The translations under genes and the position numbers were made by a program. This document shows positions 50,450 through 60,019 of a stretch of 64,000 nucleotides of DNA, piece after piece. Where the stretch lies: positions 1-64,000 of the forward strand of contig CANXME010000102.1 in the NCBI GenBank assembly GCA_948144175.1. The letters are read 5' to 3'. How positions within the stretch are numbered: the stretch's first letter is position 1; each line of letters begins with the position of its first letter. Source of the DNA: Closterium sp. NIES-65. Its lineage: Eukaryota; Streptophyta; Zygnematophyceae; Desmidiales; Closteriaceae. Below the pieces are notes generated by a model. The model was not told the DNA's origin. It did not search any database and saw nothing but the letters and a program-made list of their open reading frames with translations.

Positions 50450-50488
50450 AGAAAAAAAAAGTCGAAGTAGTGGTGGGCCCTAAGCACA

Positions 50489-50504
50489 GTTCCCACAGGG
50501 GAAC
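50489..50504 (-). other. Hairpin next to primer site
   Basis: Minus strand GTTCCC-CTGT-GGGAAC is a perfect 6-bp stem with a 4-base loop, directly downstream of the primer-binding site. The related copy at 59,980-59,995 keeps the stem but has the loop TCGT. Confidence 0.75.
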
Positions 50505-50518
50505 CTGCTCCGATACCA
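50505..50518 (-). other. Primer-binding site (initiator tRNA-Met type)
   Basis: Minus strand TGGTATCGGAGCAG follows the LTR directly. It matches the plant initiator tRNA-Met 3' complement (TGGTATCAGAGC) with one mismatch in the first 12 bases. Confidence 0.88.
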
Positions 50519-50650
50519 TGAGAAGAATAGAACGAGAATGAGATGACTATGAACGAAGTGAGTACAAATAGGAAACCCTAATTGGGTTGTACCCCCTATG
50601 GGATACCCCAGTATAGCCTACACAAATAAGTAAGCTCTAATGTTCTGACA
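50519..50650 (-). repeat. 5' LTR of truncated copia (132 bp)
   Basis: On the minus strand it starts TGTCAGAACATTAG and ends TTCTTCTCA, with the primer site immediately after. It is about 92% identical to the 132-bp LTR at 59,835-59,966, and both have exactly the same length. Confidence 0.92.
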
Positions 50651-51777
50651 CGAAATGCCGGCCAGACTGGCCGATGCACCATTTTCTCTACAGATGTGCG
50701 TTAGTTACCTTTCAAACCCTTACGTTCACTCGATTAATATATTTCCTACCTTATATTTGAGTGAGACCACTAGATTCCGTGTACTATGCGAGATCTAAGC
50801 GGTTCCGTTCTCCTAGGCATTTGCACTCTAAGTTCCTATACTGACCGACCTGGCCAATGCACCATTTTCCATATACATATGCATTAGATTCCTTTCAAAC
50901 CTTTTTAGCTGACTAGATTTATCTATTTCCCACCTTCTGATCGAGTGAGACCGCTAGATTCCCTCTACTTTTTGAGAAACGAGCGTTTCTGTTCTCCCTG
51001 GCCCCACTTGCACTATAAGTGCGAAATGCCGGCCAGACTGGCCGATGCACCATTTTCTCTACACATGTGTGTTAGTTATCTTTCAAACCCTTACGTTCAC
51101 TCGATTAATATATTTCCTACCTTAGTTTTGAGTGAGACCACTAGATTCAGTGTACTATGCGAGATCTTAGCGGTTCCGTTCTCCCAAGCACTTGCACTCT
51201 AGGTTCCCATACTGCCCGACCTGGACAATGCACCATTTTCCATATACATATACATTAGATTCCTTTCGAACCTTATTAGCTCACTAGATTTATATATTTC
51301 CCACCTTCTGATCGAGTGAGACCGCTAGATTCCCTCTACTTTTTGAGAAACGAGCGTTTCCGTTCTCCCTGGCCCCACTTGCACTATAAGTGCGAAATGC
51401 CGGCCAGACTGGCCGATGCACCATTTTCTCTACACATGTGCGTTAGTTACCTTTCAAACCCTTATGTTCACTCGATTAATATTTTTCCTACCTTATATTT
51501 GAGTGAGACCACTAGATTCCGTGTACTATGCGAGATCTGAGCGGTTCTGTTCTCCCAGGCATTTGCACTCTAAGTTCCCATACTGCCCGACCTGGACAAT
51601 GCACCATTTTCCATACACATATACATTAGATTCCTTTCGAACCTTATTAGCTCACTAGATTTATATATTTCCCACCTTCTGATCAAGTGAGACCGCTAGA
51701 TTCCCTCTACTTTTTGAGAAACAAGCGTTTCCGTTCTCCCTGGCCCCACTTGCACTATAAGTGCGAAATGCCGGCCA
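50651..51777 (+). repeat. Sat2: 371-bp satellite, block 3
   Basis: About three units. The block enters mid-B (CGAAATGCCGGCC) right after the copia LTR. It leaves mid-B at CCGGCCA, where the next copia element is inserted. No other features. Confidence 0.95.
51773..51777. other. Target-site duplication GGCCA, left copy
   Basis: GGCCA precedes the left LTR and is repeated exactly at 59,047-59,051 after the right LTR. Sat2 B halves read CCGGCCAGACTGGCC here. Removing the element and one copy restores a normal unit. Confidence 0.93.
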
Positions 51778-52811
51778 TGCGAAGATAACTGCAGCAACGG
51801 GAGCTAGGCTACGGGCTAGGCACGTGTGCTCGTGTGATTTCTGCGTTTGTTCACTTAGTCGTTTCCTTGTGTTCACGCTCCTTGCTAGTTCACGGGGAGA
51901 ATTTGCAAGAGTTCCACTAGGAAAACATGACAAGAATTGGTACAATGAAGTTGGCATAGCAAGACTACATCAGAGCAAGCATTCAGGTCGGCCAACTGCC
52001 AGCGCAGCTTGGTCGACCGCGCTCCAGCGCAGCTTGGTCGACCGCGCTCCAGCAAGGCAAGGTCGACGGCGTGCTAACGTCGCAGGTTGACGGCGTGACA
52101 GCGTTGCTCACGCAGGACAGCAATGCATCCGCTTCGCAGGTGCGCGCAGATGATTGGCGTGCAGTATCTTGTCACCTGCACAGCGCACAACACCACGTCA
52201 ACCTCGAGCTGACGACTGCCTCTGATCGGCCACGTCGACCTCGGGATACCACCACCGAGGTCGGGCTCGCAAACTTCGCCTGGGCGACCGTCGCACTCCT
52301 CCGCAGCACTTCGCCACCCAGATAACCAGGTCAACTGGGCAACCGCGTCAACCAGCAGCTCCCGTACGTGCCCGTCGACCTCCCAAGTCGACGACCAGCT
52401 CCACGTCGACCAGCACAATCGGCCGACCACCCAGGTCTGCCGCCCGAAGCGCGTCACGAAGTTGACGCCCCGCTACTCGACGCCCGACTGCTTGGCGTCC
52501 TGCGTCAAGGTCGACGTCGGTCCCTCCTTTGTCGACCACCAGGTCCAGTCGACCACCCGCATGTCGACCAGTGGTCCGTTAGCCGACCGCCGAAGTCGGC
52601 TTTGACGTCCTCAGCAGGTCGACTCCCAAGTCGACCTCCCCGAAGTCGGCGCCACCCTTAAGTTGGCGCCCGTGCAGTGGTCCCCCGTGCAGGTCGACCT
52701 CCTCGTCGACCAGCTCACCCACTGCTGCAGGTCGGCTGCTCCCCTCACACCCGACCACGAAGTCAGCTCCGCCCAAGCGAGGACGGGGCCAACACCCAAC
52801 TCCCGTTAACA
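51778..52811 (-). repeat. 3' LTR of the 1-kb-LTR copia (1,034 bp)
   Basis: On the minus strand it begins TGTTAACGGG and ends CTTCGCA. It contains 15 copies of the palindrome GTCGAC between about 52,010 and 52,710. It is 39 bp longer than the 5' LTR because of an extra segment near 52,690-52,730, bounded by GCAGGTCG repeats. Confidence 0.95.
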
Positions 52812-52821
52812 CTCCCCTGCC
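52812..52821 (-). other. Polypurine tract
   Basis: Minus strand GGCAGGGGAG lies directly before the 3' LTR start TGTTAAC. This is the expected place and composition for the plus-strand primer. Confidence 0.8.
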
Positions 52822-53062
52822 GCGTTCACGCTTGGGCACCCAGCCCACACGGCAGTACAGCTCGGAGACTAGCTCGTTGACGTGCACCCAACACATAGCA
52901 CATCGTCCACCGCACCAGCCATGCAAAAAAGGGCATGGCACCTACTGCTGCACTTCGTTGTCGCCGTCGCCCACGTCGGCCAGGCGCACTTGACCGATTG
53001 CGACGGAGCACCGGTTGAAGGCCGGATAGTGCAGCGCCTTCGTCAGGAAGTCGGCCGGCTGC
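52822..53062 (-). other. Region between RNase H and polypurine tract
   Basis: About 240 bp lie between the end of recognisable RNase H similarity and the polypurine tract. I see no further domain. It probably holds the last codons of pol and the 3' untranslated sequence. Confidence 0.5.
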
Positions 53063-54330
53063 TCAGCGGTCGGGATGTACTGCAGCGAGGAGGATGCAAA
53101 GGCGGCGTCCCTCCTTGCCAGCTTCAGTGGTCGCTACGTACTCCGACTCGGTCGACGACGACGTCGCGCACTTGATACGGTGGCTCGACCAAGAGACTGC
53201 AGCCCCTCTATAGACGAACACGTAGCCACCCGTGCTCGTCCTGTTGTGCTTGTCACCGGCGTCGTCGGCGTCCACGTAGCCGACCAGCTCCAGCGACTCA
53301 AGTCCACCGCCAAACTCCAGGGCGGTGTCACGTGTGTTGGCGAGGTAGGCGAGGCAGCGGTCGACGTCGCGCCAGTGCTGGTCGCTCCTCACCGTGAGGC
53401 CGCTCCCCAGCTTGCTGCAGGCGAAGGCGACGTCTGGCCTCGTCGTCATCGCCGCGAACTGCAGCAAGCCGACCTTCTGCCGGTACTCCTCCTCCTGCCG
53501 TTCCTGCGCCTCCTCGTCATCGAAGGTGAGCTCGGCGTAGGCACCGACCGAGACCGGTGTCTTCGGAGTGCGCCCGGTCTGCTCATCGTCGAGGAAGCGC
53601 CTACGCAGCTTGTCGGCGTAGCCCTGCTGGTGCAGCCACAGCTTCCCCGCCGACCTGTCGCGCACGATCTCCAGCCGGAGGTACTTCTGCACCGGCGAGA
53701 TCTCGCGCAGCTCGAAGGCGGCTTCCTGCAGCTCCTTCAGCTCCTTCATTATCGTGGCGCTGCTGCTGGCGGCAAGCAGGTCGTCGACATAGACCAGCAC
53801 CCAGCAGGCCACTCCCTCTCGCCGACCTTGAAGTAAAGAGCCTCGTCGACCTGGCTCTTCTTCCACCCGGCGCCGACCAGCACATCGTTGAGCGCCAAGT
53901 ACCACAACAGCGGCGACTGCTTCAGCCCGTACAGGCTCTTCAGCAGCTTACACACCCGGCCGGTTCCGTCGTTGAAGTAGTCCGGCTGAGACATGTACAG
54001 CACCCGATCGAGCTTGCTCTGCAGGAAGGCGTTCTTCATGTCGAGCTGCATCAGGTTGAGGTTGAGGACAGCGACGATGCTGAGGAAGATCCTCAACGTG
54101 ACGTAGCTGCTCACCGGCGCGAACGTCTCGTCGTAGTCGGCGCCGTACACCTGTGTGAAGCCCTTCACGACCAGCCTCGCCTTCTCTCGCTCGACGGTGT
54201 CGTCGATGTGGTACTTCGTCGTCAACACCCACCGGTTCTTCATAACGTTCACCCCCGGCGGGCGTTTGACCAGCTCCCAAGTGCCCATGTTGATGAGGCT
54301 GCGAATCTCCTCCTCCATGGCGGCCTTCAC
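53063..54330 (-). pseudogene. Copia reverse transcriptase and RNase H
   Basis: The RT_2 domain is recognisable from about 54,330, with motifs MEEEIRSL, GTWELVKRPPG, KARLVVKGFTQ, FAPVSSYVTLR, LDMKNAFLQ and KSLYGLKQSP. The catalytic YVDD box is at 53,780-53,791. RNase H follows, with GYVDADDAGD near 53,280 and the SSTESEYVA segment near 53,140 containing expected acidic residues. In a working element these enzymes make the cDNA and remove the RNA template. The region is broken. Compared with the copia element at 43,743, the protein motifs differ clearly, marking a separate lineage. Confidence 0.92.
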
Positions 54331-54342
54331 CGCCGGGCCCTT

Positions 54343-56499
54343 CTAGCTCGCCAACGCTTCCCTCACCGTCATCGTCGAGATGTCCCAACGGTGCTTGGGG
54401 TCGGCTAGCATGTCAGGGTCGAGTTCCGGAAACTCCTCATCCTCCTCGGCGTCATCGCACAGCAGGTCTTCGTCATCGTCCACGTCGTACACCGTGGTGA
54501 AGGCAACGGGGACAAAGAAGTCAGGCGGCCTCCGAAGTCGGCCTGAACGCCGTGGTCCCGGCTGGGCCCCCTCGGCATCCCCTCCATCATCGCTGTTGTC
54601 GCTGCCCTCGGCGCCCTGCTGTTCCTCTGCCGGCGTCCCAGCCGACTGCTCCACTGCGGTCGGCTTCCCAGCCGACTTCTCCCCTGTGGTCGGCTCCCCT
54701 GCCGACGGCCCGGTCGCCGACTGCTCCGTGGTCGGCTTCACAGCAGCCTGCTCCCTTGTCGGCTGCTGCTCCTCGACCTGCTTCTCCCCTGTCGACTGCA
54801 ATCCCACGTCGATTTGCCGCTCGTCATGTCGGCCACCGGCGATGCACTTGGCCGGCGCCGAAGGCGGCGTCCCACGACTCCCCTCATCGCCGGAGGCCGA
54901 CACCAAGGTCAGCCCACGCAGGTCGGCCACGAGGGGAGGGGCAGGGGTCAGAGGGTGAGGGGTAGGGGTGTGGACGTCTTCAACGTCCCCAGTAGCAAGC
55001 TCACCAACCTCGGCAAGCAGCGGCAGAGTCGCTGACGAGGTGTGAGAGGGCGAGGTGGACGGCGAGCGGCCGGACACCGGCCCATGCTCCGTTTTCCACT
55101 CAGCCAGCGACATCTCCTCGTAGAACACCACGTCCGACGTGGTGACCACTCGGTCGGTGTCGACGTCCAGGAGCTCCCATCCCTTGCTCGCCGCCGACAC
55201 GCCAAGGTGCAGGCCCCACTTGGCCTTCGGCTTCAGCTTCCCACCACGGTGCTGCTCAGGAACAAGGAACTGTGCCATGCAGCCCCACACCTGCGCCAGC
55301 GACAAGTCGGCCTTCTTCCCAGTCAGCAGCTGGTACGGCGTCGTCCCCGGCGGCAGCGTCGACCTCTCAAGGCAGTTGCGGACCCAGACGGCCTGCCGCA
55401 GAGCAAGGTGCCACCAGTGGTGCCGCACACCCATGTGCAGCAGCATTGTCCGCACCGACTCCACCACCGTCCTCATCTCCCGCTCCGCCATGCCGTTTTG
55501 CTGCGGGGTGTATGGGCAGGTCAGGTCATGGACGATCCCCTTGCCGTTCACGAAGTCGGTGAACTGCTTCCCGAGGAACTCCCCTCCCCGGTCAGAGCGC
55601 AGCATCAACACCGACTTCTTCGTCTGCCGCTCAGCCACCGCCAGCCACTGCACGAACGCCTGCAGCGCATCTGACTTCTTGGCGACCGGCTTCACCCACA
55701 CGTAGCGGGTCTTGGGGTCCTTCAGCAGCAAGAAGTACAGGCTTCCATCCTTGGCAGTCACGCGGAACGGCCCGCACAGGTCGATGTGCACGACGGCCAG
55801 CACGTCGTCGGCGTCGGAGCCTTGGTCGGGGAAGGTGTGCCGCGCCAGTTTCCCGCCGACGCACGAGACACATGGGGAGTCGGCGTCCGTCGCCGACTTG
55901 AGGTCCAGCCCAATGGCGACCTCGTTCTTCGCCGAGCTCTGTATGGTGTCCATGCCGACATGTGCAAGCCGCGCATGCATCCGGTCTGGCATCGACTTCG
56001 TCTTCGAGACAATCGCCCGCAGAGCCACAACCTCCTTCATGGGCGGAGTCGACCTCGTCGCGCAAGGACGCAGGTCGGTGCAGAGGACTCGCCCGGAGTA
56101 CGTTGCCCGCCCGAGCACCTCCCCTGCTGCCGAGACGAGCAACATGCCGTCTCCGTCCTCCTTCAGCTTCACGCCATGCTCCTTCAGCTGGCCAGCCAAC
56201 AGCAGGTTGGCTCGCACACCCGGGACGTACAGCACGTCGGGGATGAGCACCTGCTTCCCGGCCTCTCCTTGCAGAGCGAAAGTGCCGCGGCCCTGGACAT
56301 CCTGCAGCGCCCCATTGAAGCCGCGCACATGCCTGATGGCGCCGCTCGGCTGCAGGTCGACGAAGACCTCCTTCGTCCCCATCAGGTGGTGGGAGCAACC
56401 GCTGTCGAGCAGGACCACCGCCGGGTTCGCCTGCACAGCTGCCGCCACCGCCTGGAAGTCCTCTCCGGCCTCCGGCGCCAGAGAGATGGTCGGCTCCAC
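54343..56499 (-). pseudogene. Copia protease and integrase, with acidic linker
   Basis: A 718-codon open stretch with no true ATG at its edge, so it is part of a longer polyprotein. The protease motif LLDSGCSHH has Asp at residue 32. Integrase zinc ligands are His 175 and His 180 with Cys 210 and Cys 213. The catalytic core has D240 (HIDLCGP), D303 (RSDRGGEF) and E339 (NGMAERE), with 35 residues between the last two. A VWGCMAQFLVP-type segment follows. Residues from about 480 onward are a Pro/Thr/Glu-rich, repetitive linker with many Glu-Gln-Ser-Ala-type motifs and an acidic tail near VDDDEDLL. The host element is broken, but this stretch is well conserved. Confidence 0.93.
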
Positions 56500-56700
56500 G
56501 ACGCCGACCAGCGAGCACGACGCCGTCTTGTCGTCTCGCCCCTTGCCGCCACCAGGGGAGTCGGCGTCCTTCGCCGAAGTCGATGTCTTAATCGACTGCT
56601 TCTCCTTGCCAGGCTGGTTTCCTCCACGACGAGGACGACGGCTGCCAGACCTCCCACGGCCGCCCTTAGCATCGTCGTCGTTGGAGTCACTGCGGATGGG

Positions 56701-56742
56701 ACACTCGAAGGAGAGATGGTCGGGGTCGCCGCACAGCCAGCA
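56701..56742 (-). other. Gag zinc knuckle (CCHC)
   Basis: The minus strand encodes CWLCGDPDHLSFEC, a canonical CX2CX4HX4C nucleocapsid knuckle. Basic Arg/Gly-rich sequence lies on its protease side (about 56,600-56,690). In the family this binds the element's RNA during packaging. Confidence 0.92.
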
Positions 56743-56862
56743 CTCCCGACGTCGACCTCCTCCTCCACGACCGCTGTCCTTGGTCGACTTCTTCTGGTCG
56801 ACCTCCTTGGCCGGCCTCCGGCCACTGCTACCACCACCGCCAGACTGTCTGCGCTGCCCCGG

Positions 56863-57951
56863 TCAGCCTCCTTGCTTTGCTGAGGTGACCAAGTTCGCCT
56901 GCGCTAAGAGCTCCTGCGACCGCTCAGCCTCCTGCATCGCCTCGTTCTGCAAGATATACGAGGTCAGGTTGTCCTCGTTGAGCATCGCCCTCGTGCTCGG
57001 CGCCATGGACAGCCGCTTCAGCACGTTGTAGCTTCTAAAGAGTCCCTGCATGACATGGGTGATGTACGACGCCGTGGAGTACTGCGCGCCGGCCATCCTG
57101 ATAGTGGCGAAAATTCGCCGGGCTCGGTTGCAGTAGTCAGTCGCTGTCTCCTCGTCACCCATGCGCAGGTGCGTCAGCTGTCCCTCCAGCTGGGCGATGA
57201 ACAGGTCGTCGGTGACCTGGTACGTCGACTCAATGAAGTGCCATGCCCGGTGGCCGGCGTCAATATACTCCCGGCACCACTTCAGGGCGATCTGCACGCC
57301 CGGCGAGCAGCACCGCGAGATGACCGTGAAGGTCAACAGCTGCACGGCGCGAAACTCCGCACGCAGGTCGGGGTGGTGCTCCCCCGGCGTCGCCAAAGTC
57401 CCTCGGGCGAAGCCGATCAGCCCGGCCATCTCCAGCTGGGGCTCGATGGCTTCCTTCCAGGTGAGTATGTCAGCTCGACCGACCAGCGGAGGGGTGACCG
57501 AGATCCTGTCTGGCGTAAACTTGAAGTAGCCGTAGCTCGGTGCAATTCCACCTGCTGTCACCTGGGACGCTGACATCGGCGACAATCCACTTCGTCGTCC
57601 TCCGACGTCGCCCTGCGAGGAGCCTGCAGCCGCCGACGACTGCACCCCTCGCGTCTGAACGCCGCCGACTTCACCGGCGTGTATCACACCTCGGTGCCTC
57701 GACGTGCCTCCCGCACTGCTGCCGACCTGACCTCCACCGGCGTTGACGCCCACGTCGACGCCGCCGTCGTTGTTCACCGGTCGAGGAGAGACAGGTTGAG
57801 AAGGGGGGTGCTCCGCCGCCCACACGGAGCGGAGTCCGGCTTCGACGACTGCCCAGGGTATCGCCCCATACTCCTGGGCCTCATGGCGTCTCCTCGCATC
57901 CTCCAGCCGTCCCTCCAGGGTGTCCATCACCTCGGAGTCGCCTACGCGCAC
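56863..57951 (-). CDS. gag: Copia gag core
   Basis: A 362-codon open frame. The first 150 residues are variable and Gly/Val-rich. From about residue 165 it matches the copia gag (UBN2-like) pattern: a FKFTPDRI lead-in, WKEAIEPQLEMAGL, AVQLLTFTVISRC, AWHFIESTY, LEGQLTHLRMGDEE, and a C-terminal helix-rich segment near NEAMQEAERSQELLAQ. Gag assembles the particle that holds the RNA and enzymes in the cytoplasm. The start is uncertain. The edge used here is the first plausible initiation codon after the 5' LTR and leader. The zinc knuckle lies just downstream. As part of a broken element it is a fossil. Confidence 0.8.
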   Translation of the reverse strand: MRVGDSEVMDTLEGRLEDARRRHEAQEYGAIPWAVVEAGLRSVWAAEHPPSQPVSPRPVNNDGGVDVGVNAGGGQVGSSAGGTSRHRGVIHAGEVGGVQTRGVQSSAAAGSSQGDVGGRRSGLSPMSASQVTAGGIAPSYGYFKFTPDRISVTPPLVGRADILTWKEAIEPQLEMAGLIGFARGTLATPGEHHPDLRAEFRAVQLLTFTVISRCCSPGVQIALKWCREYIDAGHRAWHFIESTYQVTDDLFIAQLEGQLTHLRMGDEETATDYCNRARRIFATIRMAGAQYSTASYITHVMQGLFRSYNVLKRLSMAPSTRAMLNEDNLTSYILQNEAMQEAERSQELLAQANLVTSAKQGG

Positions 57952-58032
57952 GCTAGTGACTGCACGGCTGCCGGTCTACGAACACGATCGGGATGTGCTA
58001 AGTCGGCTAGACCAAACTTACGTCGCGGTGTC

Positions 58033-58051
58033 GTCTACGCTCAACGCACCA
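58033..58051 (-). other. Putative primer-binding site (tRNA unidentified)
   Basis: Minus strand TGGTGCGTTGAGCGTAGAC begins right at the inner edge of the 5' LTR and starts with the obligatory TGG. It does not match initiator tRNA-Met beyond the first four bases. I cannot assign the tRNA. Confidence 0.55.
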
Positions 58052-59046
58052 TGCGGAGATAACTGCAGCAACGGGAGCTAGGCTACCGGCTAGGCACGTG
58101 TGCTCGTGTGATCTCTGCGTTCGTTCACTTAGTCGTTTCCTTGTGTTCACGCTCCTTGCTAGTTCACGAGGAGAATTTGCAAGAGTTTCACTAGGAAACA
58201 TGACAACAACTGGTACAATGAAGTTGGCATAGCAAGACTACATCAGAGCAAGCATTCAGGTCGGCCAACTGCCAGCGCAGCTTGGTCGACCATGCTCCAG
58301 CGCAGCTTGGTCAACCGCGCTCCAGCAAGGCAAGGTCGACGGCGTGCCAACGTCGCAGGTTGACGGCGTGACAGCGTTGCTCACGCAGGACAACAATGCA
58401 TCCGCTTCGCAGGTGCGCGCAGATGATTGGCGTGCAGTATCTTGTCACCTGCACAGCGCACAACACCACGTCAACCTCGAGCTGACGACTGCCTCTGATC
58501 GGCCACGTCGACCTCGGGATACCACCACCGAGGTCGGGCTCGCCAACTTCGCCTGGGCGACCGTCGCACTCCTCCGCAGCACTTCGCCACCCAGGTAACC
58601 TGGTCAACCGGGCAACCGCCTCGACCAGCAGCTCCCGTACGTGCCCGTTGACCTCCCAAGTCGACGACCAGCTCCACGTCGACCAGCACAGTCGGCCGAC
58701 CACCCAGGTCTGCCGCCCGAAGCGCGTCACGAAGTTGACGCCCCGCTACTTGACGCCCGACTGCTCGGCGTCCTGCGTCAAGGTCGACGTCGGTCCCTCC
58801 TTTGTCGACCACCAGGTCCAGTCGACCACCCGCAGGTCGACCAGTGGTCCGTTAACCGACCGCTGAAGTTGGCTTCGACGTCCTCAGCAGGTCGACTCCC
58901 AAGTCAACCTCCCCGAAGTCGGCGCCACCCTGAAGTTGGCGCCCGTGCAGTGGTCCCCTATGCAGGTCGGCTGCTCCCCTCACACCCGACCACGAAGTCA
59001 GCTCCGCCCAAGCGAGGACGGGGCCAACACCCAACTCCCGTTGACA
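58052..59046 (-). repeat. 5' LTR of the 1-kb-LTR copia (995 bp)
   Basis: On the minus strand it begins TGTCAACGGG and ends CTCCGCA. It has about 10 GTCGAC sites. Some sites present in the 3' LTR read GTCAAC or GTTGAC here, which are CpG-type transitions. Confidence 0.95.
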
Positions 59047-59834
59047 GGCCAGACTGGCCGATGCACCATTTTCTCTACAGATGTGCGTTAGTTACCTTTC
59101 AAACCCTTATGTTCACTCGATTAATATATTTCCTACCTTGTATTTGAGTGAGACCACTAGATTCCGTGTACTATGCGAGATCTGAGCGGTTCCGTTCTCC
59201 CAGGCATTTGCACTCTTAGTTCCCTTACAGACCGACCTGGCCAATGAACCATTTTCCATATACATATGCATTAGATTCCTTTTGAACCTTATTAGATCAC
59301 TAGATTTATATATTTCCCACCCTATGATCGAGTGAGACTGCTAGATTCCCTCTACTTTTTGAGAAACGAGCGTTTCCGTTCTCCCTGGCCCCACTTGCAC
59401 TATAAGTGCGAAATGCCGGCCAGACTGGCCGATGCACCATTTTCTCTACACATGTGTGGCAGTTACCTTTCAAACCATTACGTTCACTCGATTAATATAT
59501 TTCCTACCTTATATTTGAGTGAGACCACTAGATTCCGTCAACTATGCGAGATCTGAGCGGTTCCGTTCTCCCAGGCATTTGCACTCTAAGTTCCCATACT
59601 GACCGACCTGGCCAATGCACCATTTTCCATATACATATGCATTAGATTCCTTTCAAACCTTATTAGTTCACTAGATTTATATATTTCCCACCTTCAGATC
59701 GAAGGAGACCGCTAGATTCCCTCTACTTTTTGAGAAACGAGCGTTTCCGTTCTCCCTGGCCCCACTTGCACTATAAGTGCGAAATGCCGGCTAGACTGGC
59801 CGATGCACCATTTTCTCTACACATGTGCGTTAGT
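59047..59834 (+). repeat. Sat2: 371-bp satellite, block 4
   Basis: About 2.1 units resume exactly where block 3 stopped, apart from the 5-bp target duplication. The block ends at GTGCGTTAGT inside a B half, where the next LTR begins. Confidence 0.95.
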
Positions 59835-59966
59835 TGTCAGAATATTATTGCTTACTTATTTGTGTAGGCTATAGTGGGGTATCCTATAGGGGGTACAACC
59901 CAATTAGGGTTTCCTATTTGTACTCACTTCGTTCATAGTCATTTCATTCTCGTTCGAACTTTCTCA
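59835..59966 (+). repeat. 5' LTR of copia fragment (132 bp)
   Basis: It starts TGTCAGAATATTATTG and ends ACTTTCTCA. It differs from the LTR at 50,519-50,650 at about 10 of 132 positions, with no length difference. Most differences lie near the two ends. Confidence 0.92.
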
Positions 59967-59995
59967 TGGTATCGAGCAGGTTCCCTCGTGGGAAC
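59967..59995 (+). other. Primer-binding site and adjacent hairpin
   Basis: TGGTATCGAGCAGG follows the LTR. It is an initiator-Met type site lacking one base relative to TGGTATCAGAGC. It is followed at 59,980-59,995 by GTTCCC-TCGT-GGGAAC, a perfect stem conserved in the copy at 50,489-50,504. Confidence 0.82.
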
Positions 59996-60019
59996 TGTGT
60001 TTAGGGCCCACCCTATGAA

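Larger units (their letters stand above)
43743..50650 (-). mobile_element. Truncated Ty1/copia retrotransposon, 132-bp LTR family
   Basis: A minus-strand element with domain order gag, protease, integrase, reverse transcriptase, RNase H, which is diagnostic of Ty1/copia (Pseudoviridae). The 5' end at 50,650 has a short LTR, an initiator-Met primer site and a long GC-rich leader. The other end stops inside RNase H, at the conserved YVDNKAM motif, directly against Sat2. The last part of RNase H, the polypurine tract and the 3' LTR are absent. About 100 bp of Sat2 appear to be missing between the flanks and no target duplication is visible. The remaining coding region is broken in several places (at least four). 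It is a fossil fragment. Age cannot be dated without a second LTR. A related 5' fragment lies at 59,835. Confidence 0.93.
51778..59046 (-). mobile_element. Ty1/copia retrotransposon with both LTRs, 1-kb LTR family
   Basis: A 7,269-bp element is complete from LTR to LTR and is flanked by an exact 5-bp target duplication. It reads right to left: 5' LTR 58,052-59,046, gag, zinc knuckle, protease, integrase, RT, RNase H, polypurine tract, 3' LTR 51,778-52,811. The domain order is that of Ty1/copia. The LTRs differ by about 3-4% over the 360 bp compared by eye, plus one 39-bp length difference, so it is older than the TRIM but still well preserved. The coding region carries about two or three interruptions, so it is a broken copy. 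It belongs to a different copia lineage from the neighbours: LTR length, primer site and protein sequences all differ. Confidence 0.96.

Noticed and set aside
55712-57031. A 439-codon plus-strand open frame antisense to the copia element
   Set aside because: It mirrors the gag-protease-integrase coding strand. GC-rich coding sequence commonly leaves antisense frames open. No domain recognised.
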